From positions 2,356,001 to 2,420,000 of the forward strand of contig LSAX01000005.1 of NCBI GenBank assembly GCA_001557505.1: DNA of 64,000 nucleotides. The letters run 5' to 3'. Positions 22,918 through 34,343 of the stretch are shown here, piece after piece (position 1 is the stretch's first letter; the number at the start of each line of letters is the position of its first letter). The translations under genes and the position numbers were made by a program. Source of the DNA: Reticulascus tulasneorum (taxonomy: Eukaryota; Ascomycota; Sordariomycetes; Glomerellales; Reticulascaceae). The notes beneath the pieces are model-generated. The model was not told the DNA's origin, did no database searches, and saw only the letters and a program-made list of their open reading frames with translations.

Positions 22918-24910
22918 GACGAGCTAGAGGCATGAATCTTTCATCCGTGCCAATGTGTTCTTCGTCCGTGGTGACGAGGCTAAAGGCGTGAGGCGGGACA
23001 AGAGCTGCAGGTGGACAGTGACGATCCGGAAAGTTTGGGAGACGCGATGAAAGTTGGAGGCACGCGTTTTCCTTAATTGGGAGAGGAGCGTGACCCCGTG
23101 CCCGGGGGCCAGGCCAACATAATTACAGGCCCCTTCCCCCCACTGAAGCTCCGACGTTTTAGCGGGGATCTTAGGCAGCACCCGGGACTGGCCAGGCTAG
23201 GGTCGTAACTTATTCGTGGTTAACGAGTAACTTACCTACGGGACCACTGTGCGTGTGATGGGCATGCAACTATCCCGCCATTGGGTATGTAGCAACTGAT
23301 CTGCTCGATGGATACTGGAGTTTACCTTAGATATTGCTCCTCTGACAGCATTTTAACTTGGGCTAATGTAGTTTTATCTATTTTATTTTGGCTTTCTGGG
23401 AAGAAATCGTACCAGAGAATAAGCCATGGGGTAAATAGGAAATAGTCAAGATTGAAACTGGAAGTCAACTATCTCAGCATGGCACGGCGCCGTTCTTCGG
23501 GCTCACGGTGGCTTGGTAGATGCCAGATTCCGCCTGTTTCAGGGCATCTACCGCCTAAAACACCATTACCGTTCACGCTTACTGGGCATTAGTGAATTGA
23601 AACCCCGCCGGACCGGGGGCAGGTCCCAAGTCTGCTTGAGGCACTAATAAGACGGAGTAATTTTGGGTATTAGTGTGTGCCAGAGCATCTGTGACTATCC
23701 GTCAGCTCACACACAGTTTTTTTTTTACCTCGATATCCGAGAGACCTGCCTCTGCATGGGCCAAAGAAGATTAGCTTTTGGTTTGATTTGAATACAGTAC
23801 CTGGGATGATCATGCAATATAAGCAACTCTCAGATAACTTGCCTGCCAATGTCAGTTCCTGATATGCCTACTTCAGCACAGGCACAGGCGCATCGGCTTT
23901 TCCCGTTCCACGGGTCAACTTACTCGGTCGTGATCCCCTCGCATCGTGTGCTACCTTAATCTTTAGTACGCAGCATCCGTCAGGGATGTATGCGTAGCGC
24001 TGCCAATCCTCTGCAAGATACGATATCTATCGGATAGGTATGTAATCCCCAATACGAGCCCGATCGTCTGCGGTCAGCCATGTATGATGAAGTGCGCCTA
24101 TATCTCGAGTGCTGGTAGTGTACAACGTACTTGCTTTATAAGTGTGAGGTAATTACATAGTCCGTATGATAGGGTCGTAATAGGAGGTACGCAGGCACGG
24201 CAGGTAGGGTGAGGGAAGGGTAGGGTAGGGTAATTGGTCACAGGGAGTTAACTTAGTTAACATGGAGGTGTGGCAGCAATCGAAATCCCGAAAAAGGGTT
24301 CGAGCAGGCTTTTGGGTCGCAGGGGACCGAATTCCGATGTTTCCCAAAGCCAAGCCTGAGCAGATTGCCATCCTCCACCTCCGAATACCCATCCTCTCGC
24401 CTCGGGTCCCCATCTTTCCCTCGTCTTAATCAGTCCACGATCGGCACCGTCCCTTGGAAACACTTCCCACCCTCTGTTTTGTTCTCGTCCCGTGGACCTC
24501 CCTCTCGACCTTTTCTGATCTTATGTGTCAAGGATAAATAAAGTCGGTGGATGCGCCGCTGCCCCCGTCTCCTTGGTCGCACGGGGTTTCCTGCGAGATT
24601 GAGAACGACAACTATCGGTTTGAGAAGGAGGAGAGATCTTGCGTCATACCTTTTATTTTTTATTTTTTATTTTTTATTTTTTTCTCTTTGCAATCCTCTC
24701 TCTTCCCAGGTCGCAGAGAGAGAGAGAAGTGACCTACTTGCCGACCTGGCTATACCCAGTGCAGCGTCGCCAATGCGACTAAGACTGGTTAGTGACTGGA
24801 GATTTCCCGCCTTTGAGGCGTGATCCCCACTCTAACGGACTGGGCAGGTGGCGGTACCCTAGCTGCTAATCACTGCTACGCTGCCGCTACCTTACTCTAC
24901 TACGTCGACC
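22918..24910. promoter_or_regulatory. Divergent RAD50 / wc-2 promoter region
   Basis: About 2 kb without a supportable gene. It contains a GGGTA-repeat patch at about 24207-24231. A T-rich repeat with a 7-nt period (TTTTTAT) lies at about 24651-24683, in what is likely the wc-2 leader. An ATG-started upstream ORF of 90 codons (24551-24823) would end 88 bases before the proposed wc-2 start if transcription begins upstream of it. Confidence 0.5.
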
Positions 24911-26567
24911 ATGTCCCAGCGCCCACCGCTTTCCTCAGCAAACATGTATGGCTTCGAGGGGACCCTGAATCTCGGTTCTTTCGAAAATACCGTTGGTCTC
25001 GCCCCGAATCATTCATTCTTTTTGTTTTATTTTTCTCGGGAAAACGCCTGCCTCGAGCTCCCAGCGCAGTCTGCAGCCTGGCTCGGGAGCCAAATTGGAG
25101 CGCTCTGAGGTACCATGGCTAACAACATCCAGATGGCCGACGCCGACGCCGACATGATGGCCATGTTCGATGACAGCATGTTCGCCGGCAACTTCGACGC
25201 CTCCATGGCTATGAACCTGGACAACCCCGACAACGACTCGACACCATCCTTCAATCCCACAGGCGGAAGCGCAGACGGCGCTCTCACCAATACCGTCGGT
25301 TCCATCTCCCCCAACACCGACGATGCCACCACGACTGGCGTGGCCGGCGCCGGCCCCCTCCCCGCCGGGTCCAGCTCGCAGTCGACCTTACCAGGCGGCA
25401 GCACGCTGACCGAGTTCACGAAGAGGAGGAACTGGCCCGCCAAGGTGGTCGAGGAGCTGAAGGATTTTCTGCAGATACTCGATGCCAACGGGAGGATACG
25501 CTACGTGTCACCGAGCATATCTGTGCTCACCGGTTACACCTCCGAGGAGATGATGGATACCTTCCTGAAAGACCTGATCCACCCCGACGACACCGGCGTC
25601 TTTGTCGCCGAGCTCAACGATTCGATCGCCTCAGGGAACCCGCTGCGCATGTTTTATAGGTTCAAGAAAAAGGACGGGAACTATGCAATATTCGAATCCA
25701 TCGGCCACGCCCACATTGCGGCCGCCAAGTTTGCGCCCAACCCTCACAACCAGTCGCCCTTCTGCCAGGCGGTTTTCATGATGTCCCGGCCCTACCCATC
25801 CAAGAACGCCACCCTCCTGGACTCCTTCCTTGAACACAAGATCGAAAACGAGCGGCTGCGAAGAAGGATCGCAGAAATGCGCCGGGAAGAGGAGGCCGAG
25901 AATGAAGAATCGCAGAAGCAATGGATGCAGGGACAGGAAGGCCGGTCGGACGTGACGTCGTCCGAGCTCACGATAGCCACCTCCTCTTCCGGTACCACAG
26001 CGCTTTACCACCCGCCGAGCACTGATTTTATGGCCGCTGCGGACAAGGCTTCGTCGCTGCATGTCGGGCTCACGCGAGAAGCCCTGGAGGGCGCCGCGGC
26101 CGGCAGCCGGCCCGACTCGCTCAGAGACAAGATGGCCAGATACGAGGGAGCATCACACACGGATACAATCGAGATGTTGACGGGACTACGCTACATAGAA
26201 GGCGAGAGGAGCCGCGGCATTACGACTGGAAACGCCAGCCCTACTCTCGTCAAGGGCGATGCGGGCATCGCGATCCCAGTGGACCGAGACCCGAGGACCG
26301 GCGACAAGAAGAAGAAGCTCAAGACTTCGGAGGAGTACGTGTGCACGGATTGCGGTATGTCAAGAAGCCCTCAGCTACACCCTAAACCCCATTTTCTTAC
26401 GCTCATGCGCAGGCACCCTCGATTCCCCCGAGTGGCGGAAAGGCCCCAGCGGGCCCAAGACGCTCTGCAACGCTTGCGGGCTCCGATGGGCAAAGAAGGA
26501 GAAGAAGGGCAGGCACCCGGGCAGCGGCGGATCATCCCACCAAGTGGAACATGCGGGCATGGGCTAA
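24911..26567 (+). CDS. wc-2: White collar 2: PAS / GATA-finger partner of the blue-light receptor
   Basis: Exons 24911-24991, 25133-26354 and 26413-26567 give 485 aa. One PAS domain (about 135-230) includes [20 protein letters not shown] and [20 protein letters not shown]. The C-terminal GATA finger is split by intron 2: CTDCG, then [19 protein letters not shown] (about 431-460). WC-2 pairs with WC-1 as the transcription factor for light responses and, in clock-bearing fungi, drives frq. The largest uninterrupted frame begins MANNIQM at 25115, but that stretch contains CTAAC followed by ATCCAG, a textbook intron 3' end. The upstream frame beginning [15 protein letters not shown] resembles my recollection of the Neurospora WC-2 N-terminus. 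I therefore use a 141-nt intron with GTTGGT donor. The first exon is less certain than the rest. Confidence 0.9.
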
Positions 26568-27201
26568 ATCGACTCGTCCACTGGGTGACAACCTGCTTGT
26601 TTGGCTTGAGGAGTGTTTGCGTTTGATTAAGATCGCTCGCTCGCGAATACACGACTCTTTATCATTAGCCTGGGTGTCCGGGGAAAGGCGGGAAATACGG
26701 TTCCTGCTTTTATGTTTGGCAACTTCGTATGTACAAGATACCTGGCAACGACACTGGTCAAGGAGCATGGGATATGATATCAAGAGCGCAGAACGTTTTA
26801 TCAAGGGGGTTTGATTTGGATTTCCGTATCTGCGTATGGGCAGTCGTCAGGCGGGTCTGGAGGTCAGACCTGATGCGGACGAGTCTGCAGCGCCTCGGGA
26901 CGTTTTGTCAACCACGCATCCCAAGAGAGTGAGAATCGAAAGTGCAGGTTTTGGTAGAGCGTCCCAGGACTAATATACCTATTTCTCTGCAATGTGTATG
27001 CCTCAAGGACTAACTAGTCTTGGGAGATATTCGGAGTTTACAATCCCGACCATCTGGCTAACCCTGTTGCGTATTTAAGCAGTTTCCTTTTGCTTGCTCA
27101 CTCCTTTCCAGACAGTTACCAATGCATGTCCATCCTACTTATAACGAATTGGATGGTATCATCGATTACCTAGGGATGCGATAGGTGGGTCATAGGCCCC
27201 T

Positions 27202-27213
27202 TACTACGTAGTA
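27202..27213. repeat. 12-bp palindrome TACTACGTAGTA, copy 1
   Basis: Perfect self-complementary 12-mer in intergenic DNA; exact copies also at 50513-50524 and 63345-63356. Confidence 0.85.
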
Positions 27214-27593
27214 GCTAGACTAGTTAGCTGGTGGGGGGGGTGGTTCAGGCAATTGCATCCCGCGCCCGTATACGTAGCTACCCCATCATCATCATTGGCC
27301 CGCTGCACATGCACGGGTGCAACCGAATCGTACTTTGGGAAACGGAATGGGGGGGGAACCTGGTTTGAGGGAGTGAGCTGATGAGTGCGTCCCTGTGGTC
27401 CCCCTCGGAATCGGAATGAGTGGGCGGCAGCGCTGAAACCCCCGCATCTGCATCACAAGCACAGCTACGCTAGGGTAATGCGGCGTAATGCCAGAGCTCT
27501 ACGAATCACTGATTCAGGTCCCTCGTGGTGGCTGTGAATGCATGGATGGGACGGGGCCAGCTCACTCGTCCGGAAGTAAGGCATCAGTAACTT

Positions 27594-27599
27594 TATATA
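27594..27599 (+). promoter_or_regulatory. TATA box
   Basis: TATATA inside CTTTATATAG, 115 bases upstream of the ATG at 27709, followed by a C/T-rich leader. The position suits a TATA element of a strongly expressed gene. Confidence 0.55.
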
Positions 27600-27708
27600 G
27601 CTCCTGCTCGAACTTCTCTCTGTTTGGAACCTGAGCTTCTCTTACAACCCATCTTCAGCCACCATCATTCGCATTCACATTCGCCATCCCCCCCCATAGA
27701 TCACCAAC

Positions 27709-28654
27709 ATGGACAACCTATTCAACACCGCCAAGAGTTTCCTGGATGAAGACAAGGGTCACGGTGAGTCTCCCCCACCCCCCCCCCCCCCCCCATGAGC
27801 GAGCTACCCCGCCATCGTGCCCCTGAAACCCCGCATCACCTCCCAGGAGCTCCAGCTAACACCTCATCCTCTCAACAGGCCAGGCCCTCCCAGGCGGAAA
27901 CAGTCAGTCCAAGAAACCAATCCGGCCCCAGACGAGCCTTCGGAATAACTAACCTGCCATCGCAGAGGCCACCGGCGGCGGCTACCCAGCTGGCGGCGGC
28001 TTCTTCAGCAACGATGACGATGACGACGACGACCAGACCGCCGACGAGGCCTCGCGCCTGGCCGGCTCCAGCGGGGAAAAGGACCTGTTCACGAGCATCC
28101 TCGGCGCGATGGGGCAGAAGAAGCCGCAGCTCGTCAAGGAGGACATCGACGAGGACGGTGTGTATACTTCCCATCACCCTTACACTCTACTTTACGCAAG
28201 TCAAGCGGGCTAAGAGCCGTGTGAACGCTACAGACGCAGTAAAGAGCCATAAGAAGTTCTTCGGTGGCCAGGACGACGACAACGACGAAGCCGATGACAA
28301 GGGCCTCGGCGCCGCGGCCGCGATGCAGGCGCTGAAGAAGTTCTCGGGCGGCGACGCCGAGACCGCGAAGCAGAGCCAGGGGCAAGGCGCGTTCCTGGCG
28401 CTGGCCATGTCGGAGGGGGCCAAGGTATGTTTCCCCCCGACCGCCCCCCTTTTTCTCGCAGCGATCGATACTAAATACCCCTCTTGCAGCTGTTCGACCA
28501 GAAGGCGTCGCAGGGCAAGGTCGCGTCGGGCACCAGCAAGGAGTCCGCCGTGCAGCAGGCGGGCGAGATGGCCCTCAAGATGTACCTCAAGAGCCAAGGG
28601 CAGCAGCAGAGCGGCGGGGGCGGTCTGGCGGGCATGGCTTCCAAGTTCCTGTAG
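27709..28654 (+). CDS. DUF7721 / beta-flanking-type protein
   Basis: Exons 27709-27763, 27879-27902, 27966-28157, 28234-28424 and 28490-28654 give 208 aa. Exon 2 is a 24-nt microexon supplied with its own GCTAAC branch and CAG acceptor. The protein starts MDNLFNTAKSFLDEDKG, has a Gly-rich and then Asp-rich linker (about 28-50), and a helical C-terminal half including VKSHKKFFGGQDDDNDEADD, AMQALKKFSGGDAET and GAFLALAMSEGAKLFDQKA. This is the pattern of the small fungal family annotated as beta-flanking protein or DUF7721, whose function is not established; some relatives are stress induced. Codons strongly favour C- and G-ending forms, and a TATA box precedes it, both consistent with high expression. 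Intron 1 has a run of about 17 C. Confidence 0.82.
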
Positions 28655-28813
28655 ACGAGCTGTGGTGGAGTGCGCGAGGCTGTTTGCTCTCTTGGACTTA
28701 TTATATAGTGTAGCAGGCTACGTGGGCTGTGGGTACCACCACTTATCCATGGAGATTATATAAGATCTAACTGAGAATGACGGCTGGCTGATACAAAATT
28801 ACACATCGCTCGC

Positions 28814-30958
28814 TTATGCTACACTGCTCACACTATTCTTCACCTCCAGCTTGTCACCCACGCCGTTAATCTCCCCGTTCGCCAGCGCGACCACATCCAG
28901 CCAGCCTGCCGGCCGTATCCTGCCCCCGGGCAGCGTGCCGTATAGGTACTTCTCCGCATCGCCCGCCCACTGCAGCAGCTGCTCCTCGCACCCCCACTCC
29001 GCCGTGGCCATCAGCCCCACCGGCGTCTTGCCCTCGCCCTGCTCTGGGTCGAGATAGCCGACCGGGCTCGTCAGGGCCGGGCAGCCCGTCAGGTTGGCCA
29101 GGAAGCAGTACGACATGGCGGCGAGCGTCACGTTCGCGTCGCTGAAGCCGTAGGCGTCGTCGCCGGGTAGCCGCTTCCACCCGGTCAGCGGGCTGGTTGG
29201 TGTGACGATCAGCAGGCCCGGGTGCTTCTCGAAGAGGAAGGCCAGGTGCTGCATCATCATGTCGCGCAGCTGGTTGTACTTGAGGTAGTCCAGGCTCGGG
29301 GTCTGGGCGCCGACGGTCAGGAGGATCTTGCTGGGGCTGTTGATGATGGTGAGCCAGTCCGCCGGGTTCGCGGTGCGGCCCCTCGCCCCGTCCGCCATTT
29401 CGGTGACGCAGATGATGCCGTGCACGACCTGCGCCTCGTGGAGGTAGGGGATCTCGATGTCGATGACCTCGTAGCCGAGGGATTTGTAGTGGTCGACCGC
29501 CGCGCGGCACGTCTCGGCCACGCGCGGATCGGCCCTGGCCCACCAAGACTCGCAGATGCCGATGACCTTCTTGGCTGTCGGCGGCGGCGGCACGGAGAGG
29601 GCAAACTTGCTCTGGATCGAGTCATCGGGGTTCCGCTGCGACATGACGCGGTAGGCGATGGTCAGGTCGGCGACGTTGGCGGCCATCGGCGCGATGACGT
29701 TGACGGAGACGTTGTTGAAGCCGGTCCGGTGGTGCGACGTCTTGAGACCGTACACGCCGTTGAAATTAGGGGGCATGCGGACGCTGCCACCTGCAAGGCG
29801 GGGGAGTCAGCGATGGAGCGGATGAGGAGACGACCTGTCAAACTTACCGGAGTCCGTCCCGATGGCAATGGGGATCAGGCCGGCGCTCAGAGAGGATCCT
29901 GCCCCTGAAGAAGAGCCGCCGGGGTAGTAAGAGGTATTGTGCCAGTTCGTGGGCGTTCCCCATGTTGGCTGGAGACAGTTAGCAGAAGCCCTTTGACAAC
30001 GATATCGCTCACATACGTTACAGCCACTGGTATCTGCCAGCATGTCAGCAACGGCCAAGAAACGAGGTTCGATATACGCGACATACCTCCTCCCAACTCG
30101 TGCATGTTGTTCTTCCCGACAACAATCGCACCGGCCTCCTCGAGCTTCTGCACAGGCCAGATGGTCTTTTCCGCGGGCTTGAAGAACGGCTCGGCGGGGT
30201 TGTATTTCATACCGTGATGCGAGACGTAGCCACTGACATCAAGGTCGTCCTTGACGCTGATAGGCACGCCGTCGAGGAGGCCCAGCGGCTTGCCGGCAGC
30301 CCACCTCTCCGTCGAAGCCCGCGCCGCGGCCAGCGCAATGTCGTCCCTGTCATGGTTGTCGACCCATGCGTTCTCGTACTTACCGGGCGGCTGCTGGCCG
30401 CGCTTGGTCAGAGGCAGCATGGCCTCGACGACTTGGAGCGGCGTCAGCACGCCGGACTTGTACAACTCATGGAAGTCGGCCACGGAGTTGTAGCGAGCCG
30501 GCTGGTCCATTGGCTTCGGGGTCGACAGCTCAGGCCCGAAGTCGAGAATGGAAGCCGAGTCGGCCTCGTCCCTTTGGGGAATCACGTCGGGCTTGGACGG
30601 TCGTCAGAGCCATGGGCATGGCGCATTGGCAACCCAGAGCGGGGGCACTTACGTGGAATCTCCAATTGTAATCTCTCAGGACCGTGAGGTTCCTGACGGA
30701 CGCGTACCCGCCATTGGCCCATATGTGTTTGGGGAGGAAGCTGAACTTTGTGAAACTTTGCGGGAAAAAGACGCCAAGTCAGTACCAGGGACAGCTCTTT
30801 CCAACACGAAGTCCGTTTTGCACTTACAGCGTAGCTCCCACGACAAGGGGAAGACCTCTCAACGAGGGATTGTTTTCCTCCTTGCGTGTCTTTGGGCCGG
30901 CGGGCGGGATAGCTTCCCTAGCCCCGGGGTAGCCAATGTACTGGCGGTTCGGTGCCAT
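28814..30958 (-). CDS. Amidase-signature family hydrolase
   Basis: Exons on the minus strand are 30958-30828, 30755-30653, 30591-30087, 30033-30017, 29968-29848 and 29790-28814, giving 617 aa. Exon 4 is only 17 nt; skipping it would break the frame. The amidase signature is present with its Lys-Ser-cisSer triad: GVPISVKDDLDV (Lys about 192), PGGSSSGAGSS (cis-Ser about 271) and GTDSGGSVR (Ser about 295). An extra N-terminal region of about 100 residues precedes the domain, including LVVGATLFTKFSFLPKHIWANGG, which is not part of the catalytic core. The family hydrolyses a wide range of amides; substrate cannot be inferred. It is not a GatA orthologue by its N-terminal extension and divergent C-terminus, though that rests on inspection only. 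The 3' end faces the DUF7721 gene, 159 bases away. Confidence 0.87.
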
Positions 30959-32912
30959 CCTGATAGCGTGAGGTTCTGTTTACCTCCTTGTATGTCTAGT
31001 ACCTAGGTAGGTATCGTGGTATGCCGGACAGGATCTATCTAGTATGGCACGAACTAAACAAACCTCGGCAAGAGAGCAGGGCGAAGTGTAATTGAAATAA
31101 GGACGAAAATGTTTTACCGTTTCGGAACTGTACCCTAAATCATTTGCGGGCACGTCCAAGCTGAAATACGCCGCCTGTGCCAGTGTTGATAGAGGAGAGA
31201 TCCATAGATACACACAATCGGCCGGGATACGAGCCACGCAGCCTCAAACCCGCCCAGGAAATCTCCAGCGGGGGGCGCTCGCTCGCGGCCGGGATTGCTC
31301 CTGGTTGCGTTCTTGGGTGACTTCCCGAGGCATTGGGTTCGGTGCTGTGCACTCCCTGGCTCCCTCCTCCCTGGCAGTAATCCATCCTCCATCCTATCCT
31401 GCAGCGCTAATCCCATCATGAAAATTATTGGCAGCTGATAATTACCTAGCGTCACTACCAAAACTGTGGGCCCAAGCGTCCACAATCGAATCCTCCATCA
31501 CGTTTTTATCGTTATCAATCAACGAACATCGCTCCTTGAGCTGCCCGTACCCACGGTGCGGTGCATCGCACTGAGTCTGCGGTCGCATGCTCGTGTGCAA
31601 AGCATCCGCGGATATCAGGTATCCGTTGCCAAGCCTATAGACTAATCACATCCATCAGACCCCGAATCAGTCAGCACTAGAAAACCCGCCTCGCCCGCCG
31701 ATTTTCGTCCCAATCAGATGTGCAGCACCGGGCTTGTTGTGTCAGCACCTCCTCTACCCGATGAGTCTCTCTCAACGTCACGGCTATCCAACTTGCAAGA
31801 AATGCTTTGGCTGTGGTCTCCGGCAGTGATGTGGCAGGTACAGCTAGAGGAATAGTAGAAGTAGGTACCGGGGCCAGCCAGTTAGAAGACAATATGCTTC
31901 AAAAGCCGAAATGTCTACGGTGAAAGCCCTTATTTCGTGCCAGTCGATACACCAGACTAGTGTAAGTGGACGACCGGAGTTCATGTTCAATCCAACTCCG
32001 CATTGTTCTAGCTCTCACATCATGTCTATGACCAGAACCACACGAGGTCCTTACTCTCTACAAACCAGACGCACCGGCATGTGAGGACAGAGGTGGTATG
32101 TGTGAAACCAAGGGCATAAAGATGAGGAAACATACCTCTCTACATGGTCACGCAGCGGCATCGGCATCACCAAGATTACGCGTATGAGTCGTATTGAGCA
32201 AGGCCCTCATCGCTACACTAACCAAGCTAGCAGCCACAAGCTGTCGCACTCGCAGCTGTCCAGTCGACGTATCGACCAAGACTCCAGTCCATCCAGCCCC
32301 AGAGGACAGACATCAATTCCTCACGAGCTCAACGCACAGAGAGCCGCCTCCATCCAGTACCTGTGGGGAGGACCCTCCAACGAGCGGAAGCAAAAAAACA
32401 TGCAGAATTCCACCCCCCCTAACAGCCAGTGGACCAAAAATCGATCCTGGGACATTTCATAGCCTTAATCAAAAGGTTATCCTGACGCCTGTATAGCCGA
32501 AACCAAACCAAATCCGGAAAAAAAAAAACAAATGAGGCGAAGTGTCTCCTAGGCCCCTTATCCGGCCCGCCTCGCCCTCTCCAGTGTACCAAACATGAAA
32601 GTCTGTCGTAAAACCCTGACCGCGAATGCTATCGTAATCAATCGTAAAATGCCCGGCGTGAGATCGTCTCAGAGACGTTGCCGGTGCGTTGTATTTTGAG
32701 GTGCGCGTGTCTGCGCGTGGTGTGTGAAAGGTGGGTATATTGTGATGTAAAAAAAACCAGGTGATTTTCTCTAAACCCATGGTGAGAGGAATCTGGAGTT
32801 TGTGTTTTCTGTATGTCACATCGGATCATGATTCAGGATGACGATGGTGGGTGAGGGCGTAGTCAAGGAGAATATCATGCCGGCATCGGGGATCTGGACG
32901 AGCCAACATCCT
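30959..32912. other. Intergenic, no gene supported
   Basis: Amidase promoter on the left, with the palindrome TACCTAGGTA at 31000-31009, and the 3' UTR of the Ser-rich gene on the right. Short ORFs at 31677-31892, 32184-32462 and 32469-32819 have no motif. Confidence 0.55.
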
Positions 32913-34343
32913 CTACCGCTTCGTAATTCGCAGCACCCGAGTCCTGAACCATAGCACGAACGAAGTCCACGCCCCCTGTGTCTTCCTCTTGGTCGTGTTG
33001 TTGCGTCTCGGCGCCTCAAACACAACCTGATCCGCCCTCGGCGTCTGTCCCTTGGCCGTGCTCTCGTAGTTCCTGCTCGCAAAGGCAATCTTCTCCGCAT
33101 CCGTGGGCGTCCTCTTCCTCGAGGCTGACGGCCGCGGGTCGTTGCTGCAGCTGTTACGGCCGCTGGTGGTGCCGCTGAAGCTGGGTTTGCCCACCTCCTT
33201 CTTCGGTTCCTTCTGCAACCGTGTCTGCGACTCCTTCCACAGGACGGTCTGCTCTCGCTCAAAACGCTGTGCCTCCTTGGTATCGGCGCGGTCGCGCTTC
33301 CTGACATCCTCTTTATCTCTTTTCATCTCCTTGAGTCGCTCCTTCTCCTGCCATTTGCGGCGCTCTTCTCGGATGCGCTCCTGCTGGTAGTTGCTGTCGA
33401 GCTCCGAGCGCGAGCGCAGGCGGAACCCGGCATTCTCGATTGAGCTGCGCAACGGGGACATGGGTGCGGCCGAGGACGAGGGGGAGATGATCGGCAGGGT
33501 GGCGGTGGCGGTGGCGGCGGTGATGGTAGCCGGGGTATCGAGGTCTTCGCAGACCAGGTTCAAGTCCGATCGGCTCGAGACATGGGCAAGGCGCGAAGCG
33601 GGGCCGGAATTCGAGCGGGAGGTGTTTATTCGCAGCTGTGGCGGGGCGGTGATGTCGGAGAGGGACGAGGTGCGCTGGCTCGCGAGCGAGGGGCGGCGGA
33701 TGTTGGTGGTGGAGGGGTAAGGATTTGTGTTGGAGGAGGACGAGTGGGAATGGTGCTGCTGATAGTTGTTGCGCAGGGTGCTATAGCCCGGGTCCAGGTC
33801 GTCGTCGTCCTCCGTGATGGTGGGCGAGTAATCCCTCGAGTTTCCCTGGTCGAAGCTGGCGAGAGAGTTGGCGTACGAGAGCGGCGGGGTCGACGTGCGC
33901 GGCGTCTGCTGGAAGGGATGCACGAAGCTGCCGTTGCGGAAGGCGCCATGGCCACTGCCTGTCGTAGCGACGCTGGCGTGCGACGTGCCGCTCGTGGACC
34001 GGGTGTGAGAGAACTTTGCCCGCCCTGCACCTCCTCCGCCGCCGCCGCTGTTGAGGTCGGTGGCCGATATACTGAAGCTCACATCTCGGGCGGAGCGGCC
34101 GGCGCCCCCAGACTCGTAGACGACTGCAGCGCCCTCGCGCCCGGGGCCCTCCATCCACGCCGCCCTCCCGCCGGCCCAGGCGTGGCTACCATAGTGTACC
34201 TGGCCCTCCCAGCCGCGGTCGAGGTCGAGCGAGTTCTTCTCCGACTGCGACAGCTTCTTGAGGATTGGTTTTACGACGGCCTTGCTGCGGGATTTAGAGA
34301 GCTTGGCCGGGGCGGTGCCGGCGAGATCCGCATACGAAGTCAT
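32913..34343 (-). CDS. Ser-rich, largely disordered fungal protein (unknown)
   Basis: Single exon, 476 aa. The N-terminus (MTSYADLAGTAPAKLSKSRSK) and the C-terminus (GAWTSFVLWFRTRVLRITKR) look like short conserved ends. Between them lie Ser/Thr/Asn-rich stretches, a Gly run (about 98-105), an acidic patch (ITEDDDDLDPGY) and, at about 320-385, a highly charged helix with QQERIREERRKWQEKERLKE suggesting a coiled coil. The C-terminal end combines a hydrophobic helix with flanking Arg/Lys and could bind a membrane. I do not recognise a named family. The start is supported by the absence of splice sites and by compositional change upstream. Confidence 0.7.
   Translation of the reverse strand: MTSYADLAGTAPAKLSKSRSKAVVKPILKKLSQSEKNSLDLDRGWEGQVHYGSHAWAGGRAAWMEGPGREGAAVVYESGGAGRSARDVSFSISATDLNSGGGGGGAGRAKFSHTRSTSGTSHASVATTGSGHGAFRNGSFVHPFQQTPRTSTPPLSYANSLASFDQGNSRDYSPTITEDDDDLDPGYSTLRNNYQQHHSHSSSSNTNPYPSTTNIRRPSLASQRTSSLSDITAPPQLRINTSRSNSGPASRLAHVSSRSDLNLVCEDLDTPATITAATATATLPIISPSSSAAPMSPLRSSIENAGFRLRSRSELDSNYQQERIREERRKWQEKERLKEMKRDKEDVRKRDRADTKEAQRFEREQTVLWKESQTRLQKEPKKEVGKPSFSGTTSGRNSCSNDPRPSASRKRTPTDAEKIAFASRNYESTAKGQTPRADQVVFEAPRRNNTTKRKTQGAWTSFVLWFRTRVLRITKR

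Larger units (their letters stand above)
26568..27708. other. wc-2 3' region and promoter of DUF7721 gene
   Basis: No gene. It contains one copy of the palindrome TACTACGTAGTA (27202-27213) and a G-run near 27232-27240. Confidence 0.5.

Noticed and set aside
24207..24231. GGGTA repeats resembling telomeric DNA
   Set aside because: The unit is GGGTA, not TTAGGG, and only a few copies are present.
29222..29908. A 228-codon plus-strand frame
   Set aside because: Antisense to the amidase catalytic exon and running across its intron; no motif.
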